NCBI RefSeq assembly: GCF_026151205.1
Contig: NC_087083.1
Span: forward strand, 13,328,944 to 13,392,943
Source of the DNA: Bolinopsis microptera
Taxonomy: Eukaryota > Ctenophora > Tentaculata > Lobata > Bolinopsidae
DNA length: 64,000 bases
Reading direction: 5' to 3'
The stretch's first letter is position 1; each line of letters starts with the position of its first letter. The translations under genes were made by a program, and so were the position numbers. The notes below the pieces were generated by a model. The model saw only the letters and a list, made by a program, of their open reading frames with translations, did not search any database and was not told the DNA's origin. Below are positions 33,058 to 45,541 of this stretch, piece after piece.

Positions 33058-36000
33058 TTAAGAATTACCTATATCTATGCTATGAGAAGGACTGAGACTG
33101 CCCGGCATGCGGACCATGTGATTTGACATTGCGTGACTCATGGTACCTGAGGTAAAAGTAGGGTTAGTAACTTGTTCTAATTATTTATACTTATTCTAAC
33201 TAATATTATTATTGTTAGTAACTTATTCTAATTATTTCTACTTATTCTAACTAATATTATTATTGTTAGTAACTTATTCTAATTATTTCTACTTATTCTA
33301 ACTAATATTATTATTGTTAGTAACTTGTTCTGACAATTAAATAACTTACTATTAACTAACTAAATAAATAACTAATTAAATAACTAGTAAGACTTACCAG
33401 GCATGTTTTGAGGTGAGGTCGAGTAGGAAGTGTGAGGTGGGAAGATGGCTCCGAAGTTACCGAGCTGTTGTTGGGAGAGGGGAGGTTGAACCGTGTAACC
33501 TTGTGCTGATATGTTGTTATCTGAAATATGGAACGTTATCGTATGCTGTTATCTTATGTTGTTATCTGAAATATGGAACGTTATCTTATGCTGTTATTTT
33601 ATGTTGTCATCTTATGTTGTTATCTTATGTTGTTATCTTATGTTGTTATATTATGTTGTTATCTTATGTTGTTAAAATATGAGTAATGGTGGATACTGCC
33701 TAATGCTTTAGGTCTAGCTATAACTGTAACTATTTCTTTTAAACGGCTATATACCGACCAAGTTTGTATCCTTCAATTCTATTTTTCACACTCACTTGAA
33801 TCCCCTTTCGTGGTCGCAGGGATGAAGCTCATGTTCATTGGGAATGAACCGTGGGGCATAGGTAATCCTGTAACAATATCACATAAATTGGTTTGATCAT
33901 AAATTTAGAGTACACGAACCCCACAGAAATCTAATAACAGAGAAGTTAGATATATAACCAATAATAACTCATTGAACTAAAATAATATGTACAAAATATG
34001 TATAAAATATGTATAAGATATGTAATAAAAGTTACAATTTATTTATACCAGTAAATGAGTGAGGGGGAGAACCAGAGTTAAGGTTGGGATCGTTTGAGTT
34101 GTTGTACATGTGTCTCTCATCTCCACCAGGAACCTGAAGGTCAATGAAAATTAGCAGTCAGTATCTTACTTCCCAAAAACGAGTTTCTTAATAGCCCCTC
34201 CTCCCTTCTCCAACGGTTCGGCGCACAATCATCAGTGCTTTATTTGCAGCTGAGAACCTTGATTAACCGGAATTCAAGAAAAACCGGCGCAAGAGAATTC
34301 TTTCAACAAGAAACACGGTTTAATGGGTCTAGAACTCAAACTTGAGGTCTCTTTGTGATTTCTGTTAACTTTATTTCAACTTTAAAACACGGTCGATCTC
34401 AAATGTTATACTAGAAGTATGTATTAATAATGTCGATAATAGTTTGTTTAACCCTAATTCCCCTTCTTGATTCCCGATATTGTGGTCATTTATCAACTCC
34501 AGTCACCCGGCTACGGGGCTACGACAAGGCATGTTTCCGGATTAAAGACTAGCAAGGAATTATGATCACATCTCCACCTCAAGACACGTGACACAGAAAG
34601 TCGATACATCACGTGACAGGTACATCACGTGACATGGGCAGGGAGCTCTCAATTAACCGGACAAAAGTTGGTCTGATCAGTCCACAAAAGGGCACCAAAT
34701 TGACTAACAATCGACCGCGACCAACGCTTAATTAGCCAACCTGATCACCAAGGAGACGGACCAATAGCATCGCAGCAAATTCCCGCACGTGACAGAACGC
34801 ACCAATGAGAAGGCCGGGATTTTAGGCACGTGACCATGTTCCGATAGCTGGGTGTTTACTCTTGATCCACGGGAGGGTAAAGAGAACAATAGATTAAAAT
34901 AAATACATCCATATCTGCTCTCGCAAGAATAGGACAAAACACCTCAGCGACCGCTCAAAATAGGAATATTTCCCGACCGGTCAGAAAGTGAAAAAGGCGT
35001 GGTAAGGAGAAGTAAACTGAGGAGGATACCCTGATAATAAAGAACCATAACCCTGGCCCTCAGGGAAATATTTGTGGTTTTCTTTGAAAGATTCGCCAAT
35101 ATTTGGGTGTTTTATAGTAGAATAAAGTATGAATCTTTTATAAAATAGGGTTTTTGACAGGGATAGTTTGTTAAATTTGGACTAAGTTGCCTCCGGTGTG
35201 GAGCACTAACAGAATAACCAACAATGACTTGGCCGACGAGGAACTCCAAATAGTCCACCCACCTAAGTCGCCTAGGTGGGACAGGACAATTTAAGACGAA
35301 ACGTTTTCTGATAAGCCTCCCAGCTCCCTAAGCAACGTGTCACAGTTCAACTGAGCAGAGTTTTTACTTAGTAAATATCATCAAACAGTAAGGCTGAAGT
35401 GCAGCATACCACATGATATAATAATATTGATAAAACTTTGGTCATATTTACACTTATCACACCAACTCCTCCTCACCTCCCACCCCAAATTAAAGGTTCC
35501 CAACATCAGGCTCCATTTAAGGGAGGTATCTCTCCTAACCGCCCTACTAGGGAGCAAGATTCTCATTTATCCTATAAGCAAGTGTTCATAAAACCTTTTA
35601 AGCAGTGCCACTTTCCTAAATTCGATGCGATGCAGTATTCTTTATTAAAGGCAAAGTCAGCGAATCTGATTTGCTGGAAAAAGTCACGTGACGTCGAGAG
35701 AAAGACTGGATTGGCTGGTCGAATCAATCCATAAAAATAGAGCGCAAATGCTTTTATAGAGCTTTTAGCGGATTCTAAAATCTGGTAGGAGGGTCGAGCT
35801 CTAATTGGCTGATCTGAGTCACGTGACAGACAGACATTTAGCGAGAGCCTACCACCACCTCCAACATTGTCTTTACAACATTACCTTATTTGGTATAATC
35901 ACATATAACCGAACCGAGACGCCCAATCACAAAACTCAAAACACACCACGTGATGGGCCCTCGTGACCTGTACAAGCAAATAGCGGTAGCTCTGTCTTAT

Positions 36001-39000
36001 ATGAGAAAGGGAGGTTCGAAATACGGTACCTTACCAGCTTGCAATCAGCCCAAAAGGAGGCCACCTTGCAAACTCGGACTAAAAGTAAACTTATTTGGTA
36101 ATTCTGGTTGTTGCGATACCAAAAAATGAATAATCACATTAGACAGGGTTTGGGAAGTGATTAAGAGGGAGTTATATTTATGAAGGAGTCACTTCGTTTG
36201 TTCTGTTTTGGTTCAGTGTATGCCCCTGAATTTAGGGGGTGCAACCCCTGAAATAATATTGTATTTTCAGTGATTTCAGTTTAAAGTTCCCTGTCAATGA
36301 CATGTGCTGTTGAATAAGTGGGACTAATGAACACAATATTTAATTCTCATCAGTGCAATTTAGCGCATCAAGTGCAATTTAGCGCTGATCAGGTGGTGTC
36401 AAAAGAGTTACAAGTTTTATCTGTGTGTTGACGTGCGACACAGTATTGACACTTTAACCTGTGTTACTATTAGCAGCAACAGTATATTACCAATGTATTG
36501 AGCTAACAATTATTATTGTGAATTACAGGAATCTTCAAATGTTGACGAGGCTATCGTTTAACAGTAAGCCTCGTTATAATAACAGCGAAACTCTGAATAA
36601 TTTACAACTCAAAACAAATTAGCCGGGAAACGATTGGTTCGAACTCCGAATTACATGCCCTATATATGGCAATTTTATGGCGAGACAGAAGTAATCAAAA
36701 TTTCGATGGTTCGCTTGTATTTTGGGTCAGGATCAGCTTGTCCGGAATTTCTGTAAATTTAAATTTTGACATTTCTCTAAACCTCGGGGGAGGTAAGACT
36801 TCTATTTCAGCAAAGTAAAAGAGGCCTCTTTCCCTTAGAATCCCCTATTCCTAAACACAGTAGATGTTGAACGTGCTCTTCCTTTACCTTCAATAACGAG
36901 CCACGTTGCACAAAATAAAACTCTGTACATTTAGGATTGACAAAGAAAGTTTTCTAAGGTTTTCACAAGCTGTGCCTGTCCAGTGTCGAACATTCGATTA
37001 GGATCGAGGATTCGTCGAGATCAGTTTTCAGGTATTTCTATTTATAAGTAACTTGTCGCGTCCTGTCACGTGACAAACCAAATGGAACCGTCAAGCTCAG
37101 CTCGCTTCCTCAATTAGTCAAGTAAGCCGTGTCACGTGTGATTTGTAACATTTAACCGTATAACCAGACACGGGTAGAAAATTTGATACTGTCTGCCCAC
37201 TAAACTAAACGCATATGACCAGATAGAACTTTAGGTGGTGTGTTCCAGTTTTAGTTATGGAGGTGACCTTGTTAAATGACTGACAATCGAAATGTACTGT
37301 GATTTCAACTACGAGAACAAAATACCATGAATATCACGTGTGATACGCTGTGTAGTTAGCAATGGTGGGAATTAGTGAATTCAAGCGGTAAGGATCTGTA
37401 AATCAAATCAGGATCTCGTGGTCCGGTGGTCGTGATACTAATAGTGGGTCTATTGTACTATTAGAGGAGGGCATTTTGTACTGCTCAAAACACTTCGTCC
37501 TGCTGGGGGAGAATCCGTTCTCTTATTCTTTTGGTAAAGTTCAATGACATACAATACACAGTGGGGGGAGGGGGCCAGGGGGGGCAAAGTCAGTACACAA
37601 ACATTGGGTCTTATAACATAGCCATGTTTCATGTTTGAGACCTATAACTTTGCAGATGGTATACTGTATTTTGAAAGGCCAAACACAATGCATTAAAATT
37701 TGGCTCGATCCAATCATTCAAAATATCTAAAGACTCGAAAATGAACGTTCATTGGGACAAAATTAACATCACTGTTGTTTGATTTGATAAATTTCTCGTA
37801 TTGGTCATAATAGCAAGTCATACCAGAATTGAAAGAATTAATTCAAACAGTTTTTAAGGGACTGAGGTATAATCCCCAAAGGCCAAACGTATGTGTACTG
37901 ACTTTGCCCCCCCCCCCCCCCCCCTGTATCCTTGTGCCACCCTGTAGGGCACGCCACCAAACGGGCACAAAAAGAAACCACCCAAACAGAAACTAAGACA
38001 TTTTATACCGAGACTTGGTTGAAGAATTCTGATCGATTTGCAGGATGTAATTTAACCAAATTAATATATAGGGTATAAGAAGGGTGCCATTTTTGGAGTT
38101 TGGGATGTTCCTGGGGCGGAGACCTAGATGGTTTAATGGCATTTAAACACTTAGCAGAGAACATATTGAGAGTATAATGATGAAAGTCACGTGACCAGCT
38201 CACCACCAGTGAGAGAGCAACGAATTAGTCACGTGACTGAACTTCACCAACCAGGGCTCGAGCTAACAACCAAAACTGAAGGGATAAACAGGTATAATCC
38301 AGGGAGTGTAATCAGATGTTGGAAAGTGGGCGTGTCGTTGTGAAGGAAAGGTAGCTCCAAATCTAAAAGAGAGACTGCTTTTAGGCTCGATTGCTGCCCA
38401 AATCTGAGGAAAGGTTGACATGGACAGCCGTATTGACATGATGGCGAGAGGAGTAAGTTTTTAGCTTAACTCAACAGTTGAGATCGCAACCAGACTAAGT
38501 TTATAGCTTAATTTAACAGTTAAGATTTGTGTTGTTATGGCAACCAGACTAAGTTTTTATCTTAACATATTATCTTGTTTCGAGTTTTTAATGATTACAT
38601 TCATCATTGTTGCCATACATCATTCTATGCTGGACAGAGATCATTAAGTGTTATAGAACCCAAAATCTATTACCATCAGTTGAACTGTGCCATACTGTGG
38701 TTCTATTCGAAATTGGTTAAACATATATGATATATGCTAAAAGACATACTTATTCGATTTGTTCTGTTCTTAGGGCGAAATTTACTAAAATAGAGTGTGT
38801 TTTTTGCAAAACTATCTTGTAAAGATGCTGACAAACTTTCTAGTTAGACCAGCTCTAGCAAAAACTTGAACAAATCATGAAACTCTCGATCAAGTTGAAG
38901 AAGAAGATGAAGCTAGGAAGGCAAGAAGAAGTTTATTTTTCACATCCCACCACTCACCAGTGCAGTGTAGAGGGCAATAGAATTAAGATATTCAAAATCT

Positions 39001-42000
39001 AGCACAAGCCCCCTCCCATAACCTGATAACCTTCCATAACCTCCTATATATATGCAAGCCTCTTGATTTATAACCCCATGTAACCTCCCATAACCTCCTA
39101 TAACCTCATATAACCTGCTATAACCCCCTGTAACCTGCTACAACCTGCCTTAACCTCCCATAACCTCCTATAACCCCCTGTAACCTCCTATAACCCCCTG
39201 TAACGTCCCATAACCTCCTATAACCTCATATAACCTGCTATAACCCCCTGTAACCTGCTATAACCTGCTACAACCTGCCATGCTGTAACCTGCTACAACC
39301 TGCCTTAACCTGCTACAACCTCCTACAACTTCGTACCCTACGTAACCTGCTACAACCTGCCTTAACCTGCTGTAACCTCCTATAACCTGCTACAACCTGC
39401 CTTAACCTGCCTTAACCTGCTACAACTTCGTACCTTTTCAGGTTCCACTTCATCAGGGTTGACAGGGTACGCAAGTTCCGTCTCCTCGTACCCAGTCTGA
39501 GACATCCTCTCATCGGGATTACGGTTGGGAGGGGGAGGATCTGGCGAGTTCAGACAGGTCTGTATCAGTGCTTTTCCCGTCTCTAAAAAATATTATATAT
39601 TATTATTATATATATTAATATATAATTACTTAATTTATGTTTAGAATAATCCAAATTGTTCAAATAACTGTAGCTGAGTGTAGTTCAGTATTAACAATTC
39701 GATGTCCACAATTTTATACCACAAAGGTTTCTTTGTATGGTAGTTCTGATTTTTAGCTCAAAATAACCGCAATTGCCAAATTTATATACATATTGCGAAG
39801 CAACATAAGGGCTAGTGTGCTTAGCTTTAAAGATATTCACAAAAAATTGTTTTTTTCGGTTCAGTGCAGCCCAAAATAAAACTGGATTTTGGTTTCTCGA
39901 GTTAGAAATACTCGCCATGATCATGTTAAGATGTACGACTTATGAAGCACCATATGGCCTAAAATTCCCCTGAGGTGTTTTTCCGAATATTATTTTACAA
40001 ATCTTCTCCTCCAGGGTTGGGACTAGCGATACAAATTGCGTACCTAGATAATTAATAAATAAAGTCAAATTTTATACAGCAAACTACCGATAAATATTCA
40101 TACCAGTTATATTAGGAACAATAAAAGATGCAGAAAAACAGATCATGTGACAGCAACTGTCAGTAGTGCACCTTACTAAGTAAATACAGATATGTAAACA
40201 AACCCACAGAAAAAGGAACACTCTAAACAAACAAAGCCGATAAACACGTGATCAAACACGTGACCTCACACAGAACACGTGACCTCACACAGAACACGTG
40301 ACCTCACACAGAACACGTGACCTTACCTGAAGTGATCATGGGTTGTAGTTTAGGAGTAGCGAAGGTGTACACGTGACCAGTCTCCGAAGCGACTAGCAAC
40401 ATTACTTGTGTTCCAGTTAGGGTGCTTAACTCGTACGCCTGGGGGTACACAAACTGTTAGATTTAGTGTTATGATGCTTATATAAACTATTGTTATGATG
40501 CTTATTGTTATGATGCTTGATTCAGTACAACACAAAATAGCACTGGATTTTGGCTAGGAATGCAGTTCCTGGACTTTCCGTAAATTTTAAGATTAGCCAT
40601 ATTAGTTCTCACTTGGTTCCAGCACTACGAATAAAGCTCATAATATGATAAATTTCAGAATTGAACACTCCAAGGTTAACTTTTTCAAAGTAAAGAGATG
40701 ATGTCTGACTCAGACACATATAATGTGTAAAATGTTTAGACTGACTGTAAAACTGAAACTTACTCTGTACATCTTATACAAGTTATATTGGACATGAAAA
40801 ACTGCACTAATTTTATATTTACGTCCATACTATTATCCGCTGTCGATCTACTTTTAACGTCACAATATATATATATATATAATTGAAGGACTTGAGAAGT
40901 GGATTGAGGACCGTTGTTGAGGTTGTTAAAATAACAAAATTAAGAGACGATTCAAAATATTTTGTAACTATTGCATACTTGAATCTTACAACAAATCCTG
41001 GAAGAATATTAGGAATAACTAAGCTACATTTTAGTTTAGTAAAAAGTTTATTAATTTCCGCATTATATGTACGCATTATTACGCATCGGGTTAAGTACTG
41101 TGGAGCTGACAGCTAAAAAAGAGGGTATACCATGTAGCTCTGGCAACCTGCCCATGACCTTATAAGGTAGGGAGAATTCTGCAGTAAATGGTAACATTAC
41201 TTGTATATAGTTCTGGGCTGTAACAGTGCGTTCCGAGTAAATTGTAATTCTAGTTCAGGTAATGCTGTGAGTTGGACTCTATAAATCTTACTAATGCTGT
41301 ATATTATATTATATATATTAACATAGAGTTGTTGCGTTATATTACACGCGGCCAAGTTTCATGTATCATGCGTACACTTATATTAGTACATGTATACACT
41401 GTACAAGTCATGATACAATATCATAGAGATTTGATCATCGTACAAATGTATCAGTTGAGTAGGAAAATTCTGATACTGTGAAATTTATTTTAACTGAAAA
41501 TCTCACAAGTCATCAGTTTTGATCGGGTGAAATGTCACCAACAAGGAAACCAACTGTTTGGATTATCGTAAGAACAGTAATATAATACATGTAAGGTGTT
41601 TGCATGTATGGGTTTACCGAGGATGTTATTTTCAGCTCAGTGAACAGAAAAAGCGGTGATTGTGTGATTTTACTCGAATTCCCACAGATCATTATTAATA
41701 TACAATTCTGCCACAATTTTGATGTATCTATCGAACAGTAAGAAGCAGTGAAGAGACGCACATTTAACTTTCCAAGCCATTCTAGATATAGTACATTCAT
41801 AATAGTATATATTTAAATAAATTATGAACTAAATGCTAAATAATTCGTTCTGTCGGTTTCCTATCCGATTTCTATATTTTGAATGAATACCTTGAAAACT
41901 TTGTACAGCAGAAATGAAGGGTGAATAGCAAAGTGAACTTCATTACTTTGATTTGAATCTATGTTTAGTATCCATCATGCTAATGCCGAATATATCGATT

Positions 42001-43471
42001 GCTTGTCATTTTGTTTGCTAAGTTTCATTCTGTCTACCGAATTATCGGAAATAAACAGAAAACAATCTCTCTTGTGGGTACATCTTGGTGCAAAACATCT
42101 TGTTTTTCAGGACAAACTTATTAGTAATCCACAAAATATTAGCGGTAAAATCGCCAGTTTGATAACTCTAAGCTGTTAAATTTACATGAGAAACAGGACT
42201 TGTTGGCACAGCCCGTTACAGTGTACAATAAGCAAGCTCAAGGGTATCTGGCGCTCATTCTTAAGTGGTACTGAACTAATAAAGTAAGATATTTAGCAAG
42301 TAAGAAGTGTGTCGCCCTGAGGGGTAGCGGCAGTGTGAATGGGAGGGGGACAGCCTGCCCAGGGTTAACATGAACAAAGTAATGTCATTGCGGTGTTTAG
42401 TAGGGGGTATCATGGCTTTCACGGTAGACAATATGGAAGGAGGCAAATAACTGGTGAACACTAAATAAAAATAATCGACGTTAGGCTCATTGGCTTTTTA
42501 CTTAGATTACTAAAATTAGTAAGAGGCCAATGTTAAAAACTCACGGTCAGCCTTACCACTTACGAAATCTATGGAACTATACATCAACATAACAACATAA
42601 CAATGTCACCTAGAATTTTAAACTAATACTCGGAAAAAGGTGTTAGCAAGTTCAAAAGCAATTCTTAGAATGGTATGATCTCTCTCTGGAAATAGTATAA
42701 TCACGAAATCACGTACTGGCATAAAAAACACCGTAATTCTTTCAATGGGTAGCAGCTATCAGGTCAAGTTTAGAGAGTAACTTTCTCAACGAGTTAATAG
42801 AGAAAATTACAACTCAATAGATAAAAAGTAAACGTGTGCAATGTGTAGTGCGGTAACGGACAAGAAGAGCAAGTTCAGAAATATGGCGGGAAAATAATTT
42901 TGGAACTAAAATAGCCAAGAATTCATCTAATAAGCAGCTCAAAATAAGCTGTATCAAAGTAACAAACATGCTTCAAAACAGCGCAAAATCTAACCTTTTT
43001 CATGATCCCAGTTTTCCTCTTGCTGAAAGTCGTGTACCTCCGAAGTTTGTTCGAGATGAACTCCATCCTGATCCGGACTCTGCCCCGCGTTTTCTTATCC
43101 GCTGCCGATTCCCCGGACGGGCTGTTAACTGATCGATGTCTGGCCCGAGAGGCTTGCTGTACGTGATGTTCGGGTCCCAGGTGATGTGGTGGCATTCCAG
43201 AGGCAGGGGGAACACCCTGACCTAGAGGAATATTCATAGGTTCCAGATGTTGGCGATGTTGGGGAGGCGGTGGTTGTTGTTGCTGCTGTTGCTGCTGCTG
43301 CATCCCATCTGACTGTTCGCGGTAAATGGTCTTGTCCATCTTCTTGTCCTTGTTTGTCTTTGTGCTGCCTTTCCGAGGTGACGTGCAGTGTTTCTTGTTT
43401 GGGTAGCCCGTATTACCGCCCGCTCGAACCATTTCCGGACTAGTGCGATCAAATTCCATAGGCTCTGCCAT
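33058..43471 (-). CDS. SRF: Serum response factor, MADS-box transcription factor (7 coding exons, 368 aa)
   Basis: SRF binds CArG boxes as a dimer and controls immediate-early, cytoskeletal and muscle genes with TCF or MRTF partners. Exons are 43471-42995, 40438-40327, 39582-39434, 34133-34049, 33867-33796, 33520-33398 and 33146-33058; phases agree and the last exon ends in TAA. The N-terminal arm has nine glutamines then PPPP (near residue 60-73). The MADS domain starts at residue 130 (GRVRIRMEFISNKLRRYTTF, then SKRKTGIMKK) and continues in exon 2 with AYELSTLTGTQVMLLVASE and TGHVYTFATPKLQPMITS. Exon 3 gives the SAM extension (ETGKALIQTCLNSPD). The C-terminal activation region is short and rich in Pro, Ser, Met and Gln. 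CCGCAG immediately before the ATG may be a splice acceptor for a 5'UTR exon. Two CArG boxes lie about 100-130 bp upstream. Confidence 0.95.
33160..33335. repeat. 61-bp tandem repeat, three copies, SRF intron 6
   Basis: TTCTAATTATTT(A/C)TACTTATT, CTAACTAATATTATTATTGT and TAGTAACTT recur three times next to the acceptor of the last SRF exon. Confidence 0.9.
33525..33675. repeat. GTTATCTTATGTT repeats, SRF intron 5
   Basis: A duplicated CTGAAATATGGAACGTTATC followed by 13-bp units, directly adjacent to the exon 6 acceptor (33520). The first CTGAAAT supplies the acceptor itself. Confidence 0.9.
37562..37924. mobile_element. Inverted-repeat element with poly-G/poly-C ends, 0.36 kb
   Basis: G-rich sequence then GGGGCAAAGTCAGTACAC (37581-37598) is mirrored by GTGTACTGACTTTGCCCC and a C run (37893-37924). 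No clear target duplication was found. The same end type (homopolymer G) is seen at 28432-28558. Confidence 0.6.
39000..39430. repeat. TAACCTCCTA / TAACCTGCTA degenerate minisatellite
   Basis: Units of 10-11 bp (CTATAACCTC, CTACAACCTG, CTGTAACCCC) fill 0.4 kb and end within about 5 bases of the SRF exon 3 donor (39433). The interspersed CCATAACCT variants resemble telomere-like C-rich repeats but do not match a telomeric unit. Confidence 0.9.
40254..40322. repeat. 19-bp array (AACACGTGACCTCACACAG)n beside SRF exon 2
   Basis: Three to four units each with a CACGTG E-box, ending five bases before the SRF exon 2 donor (40326). Confidence 0.85.
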
Positions 43472-43569
43472 CTGCGGCAAGATCACAAGCTGTTGTCAAA
43501 GATACGAATACCAGAAATGGAAGAACGAAACACGTGTTGACCGGGTATGGCAAACAGAAAATTAGATAG

Positions 43570-43579
43570 CCTTTTATGG
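43570..43579. promoter_or_regulatory. CArG box CCTTTTATGG upstream of SRF
   Basis: A perfect match to CC(A/T)6GG, 99 bp upstream of the SRF ATG. SRF is the factor that binds this site, so it points to autoregulation, as known for the vertebrate SRF promoter. Confidence 0.75.
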
Positions 43580-43593
43580 TAACACTATATGCT

Positions 43594-43603
43594 CCTTATA
43601 TGG
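43594..43603. promoter_or_regulatory. CArG box CCTTATATGG upstream of SRF
   Basis: A second perfect CC(A/T)6GG, 24 bp from the first (start to start). A pair this close beside the SRF gene itself is unlikely by chance. Confidence 0.75.
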
Positions 43604-44415
43604 CTTAATGGAGGCGCTATACTACCGTCCACTATAGTAGGGTACATAGCAATTCTATTAAATTATTATTCGCATTTCATAAAGATTATTTTTTAGCAGT
43701 AAATAATAAAAGGTAATAAAATAAACAAATTTCAGTAAATATAATGATTGAAAAATCATTATTTTGTATAAAAACGAGAACTCAAAATCGTTGCACATAC
43801 ATACGTACCAGCAACATTTTGTACGCACAATTTAGAAGACGCTAAAAGGTAGTCTATACACACCCCATAAGGTAATTAATTGGCTAGGCCGTAACGCATA
43901 ACGTTATTCAATATCGCGTTGGATAAATTCGTAAGTGCACTTTGAGAAAAATGGTTGATGATGCGCGGCGTAAAATTTCAAGTCTGCTACGTTATATGCA
44001 ATAAGCTAAGGCTCGTACAGTAATATAACAAAATACATGATGAGTCAGAATTCAAGTAATTATTTACACGCAAGCTTTAAAACTTATTTATCTTTAGTCA
44101 GAATTTCACATCTGAGTCAAAGTTAAATTTTTATTGTTTGTATAATTTGCATGTTTAATTTGTTGGTTTATAATAACTTAAACAAAATTGTATATATATG
44201 CGTATAAAACTGCGTTTCATCCTAGTCCACTCGATTTATAAAATTCTAAGGTATACGGTTTAAAAAGCGTTTAAGCAATACATAAAATATTTGTTCCAAG
44301 ACTGTCGACAATTTCAACTCGGCGCGCGTTTTTGTAGGTTACCAACCTATAAACTAAACTTTGTACTGCAATTTTAAATAATGAAATAATTTTAATGCTC
44401 CATAGATGATAGAGC

Positions 44416-44502
44416 GTGATACAAAAAAGTAGCGTGCCAACTGACAATTTTTTATATATAAAATGGTCAGTTGGCAAATGGCACGCTACTTTTTTATATC
44501 AC
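44416..44502. mobile_element. 87-bp near-perfect hairpin (MITE or foldback)
   Basis: GTGATACAAAAAAGTAGCGT and GCCAACTGAC at the left are mirrored by GTCAGTTGGC and GGCACGCTACTTTTTTATAT at the right, around an AT-rich loop. Confidence 0.75.
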
Positions 44503-44998
44503 GTCGTGACCCCCAATGTCGTTTCACTGTATAGAGTTTTTACGATACAGGGAGAGCCGCGCACTCGTGCGGGTCATATGACAACTACTCTCTATGCTGG
44601 ATGCCGCGGTGCTATTTTAAAATTTTGCATAGGAGCGTTTTACATTTCATGAATGGATCGAGCAAAAATAAGCAAGCGCAAGTTAGGTGAATTATATATT
44701 ATAAAAAAAGTAAATATTTGTTGAAAAAGTTTTGTTTTTATTTTTAAACATTTTCCCTGTAATTTTACTGCAACGTAATAACTAAATTTTGTAATTGAAA
44801 AAAACAATTCTTCAATTAATTTCCCATTTATTCCTCAAATCAAAAGTTTTTCTCATGATTATTGGTAAACTGTAATTCAAACTACAAAAGTTTTGCCAAA
44901 TCAAAAATCCACCTTCAATGGCCTTTTGAAGGCATCACCTGAATTAAAAATTGTAATCGTCACAGTTTACAGCTTTAGTTCGAGTTCTGAGATCGAAC

Positions 44999-45135
44999 TT
45001 ACTGGGCGGCGCTAAGCCTGGCATTCCGCCGAATCAGGAATCTTTATTATATATAATGTTTATGAACATAATATATAAACATATAATTACCTGGGGACTT
45101 CAGGCTATCATGACAGGCTGAGCGCTGCCCAGTAA
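44999..45135. mobile_element. 137-bp MITE, family of 14775-14860
   Basis: Starts TTACTGGGCGGCGCT and ends AGCGCTGCCCAGTAA, so the ends are inverted repeats. The interior contains CATTCCGCC and CCTGGGGACTTCAGGCTA as in the other copies. Flanking octamers GATCGAAC and GATCATAA agree at only five positions, so the target duplication has decayed or was never exact. Confidence 0.75.
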
Positions 45136-45467
45136 GATCATAACAGCCTGGGGTCGCTAGGTTAAGATCGAACCAATAAATATACATGAATAAAAATCGT
45201 CATGCGCTTAATTTGGGCTTCAGTAGTATAGGTTAAATAAATCCAGGCTAATAAGCTCAGGCTAATAAGCTTCGTTGTAGCGCGATGCGTTACTGTGCCG
45301 CGCCGCGCACTCAATGAGGCTTCTCACAGCGATCTGGCTAGATCAGCGAAATGCGCTACTGTGCCGCGCCGAGCTGCCATGAATTGACATCGTCAATTAA
45401 TAAGCTTCGCTACTACTACTACTATACTGGGAACTGTCATATGACATTTTTGATAGGATAGATGAGT

Positions 45468-45541
45468 TTACCTGGGGACCTCAGGCTATTATGTTCATAA
45501 TAGAGATTAGGCGGAATGACAGGCTGAGCGCGGCCCAGTAA
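45468..45541 (-). mobile_element. 74-bp MITE, family of 14775-14860, inverted
   Basis: Starts TTACCTGGGGACCTCAGG and ends GCGCGGCCCAGTAA, the reverse of the copy at 14775. AGATGAGT is duplicated exactly on both sides (45460-45467 and 45542-45549), confirming an 8-bp target duplication. Confidence 0.85.

Larger units (their letters stand above)
34134..39433. other. SRF intron 3 (5.3 kb)
   Basis: No nested gene recognised. It has many TCACGTGA palindromes (34608, 34623, 35684, 35817, 37065, 38186 and 38228 approximately), which could be enhancer elements. Short ORFs have no recognisable content. Confidence 0.5.

Noticed and set aside
39000..39430. TAACC-rich array as an interstitial telomere
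   Set aside because: Units are 10-11 bp and degenerate, not the 6-bp animal telomere repeat.
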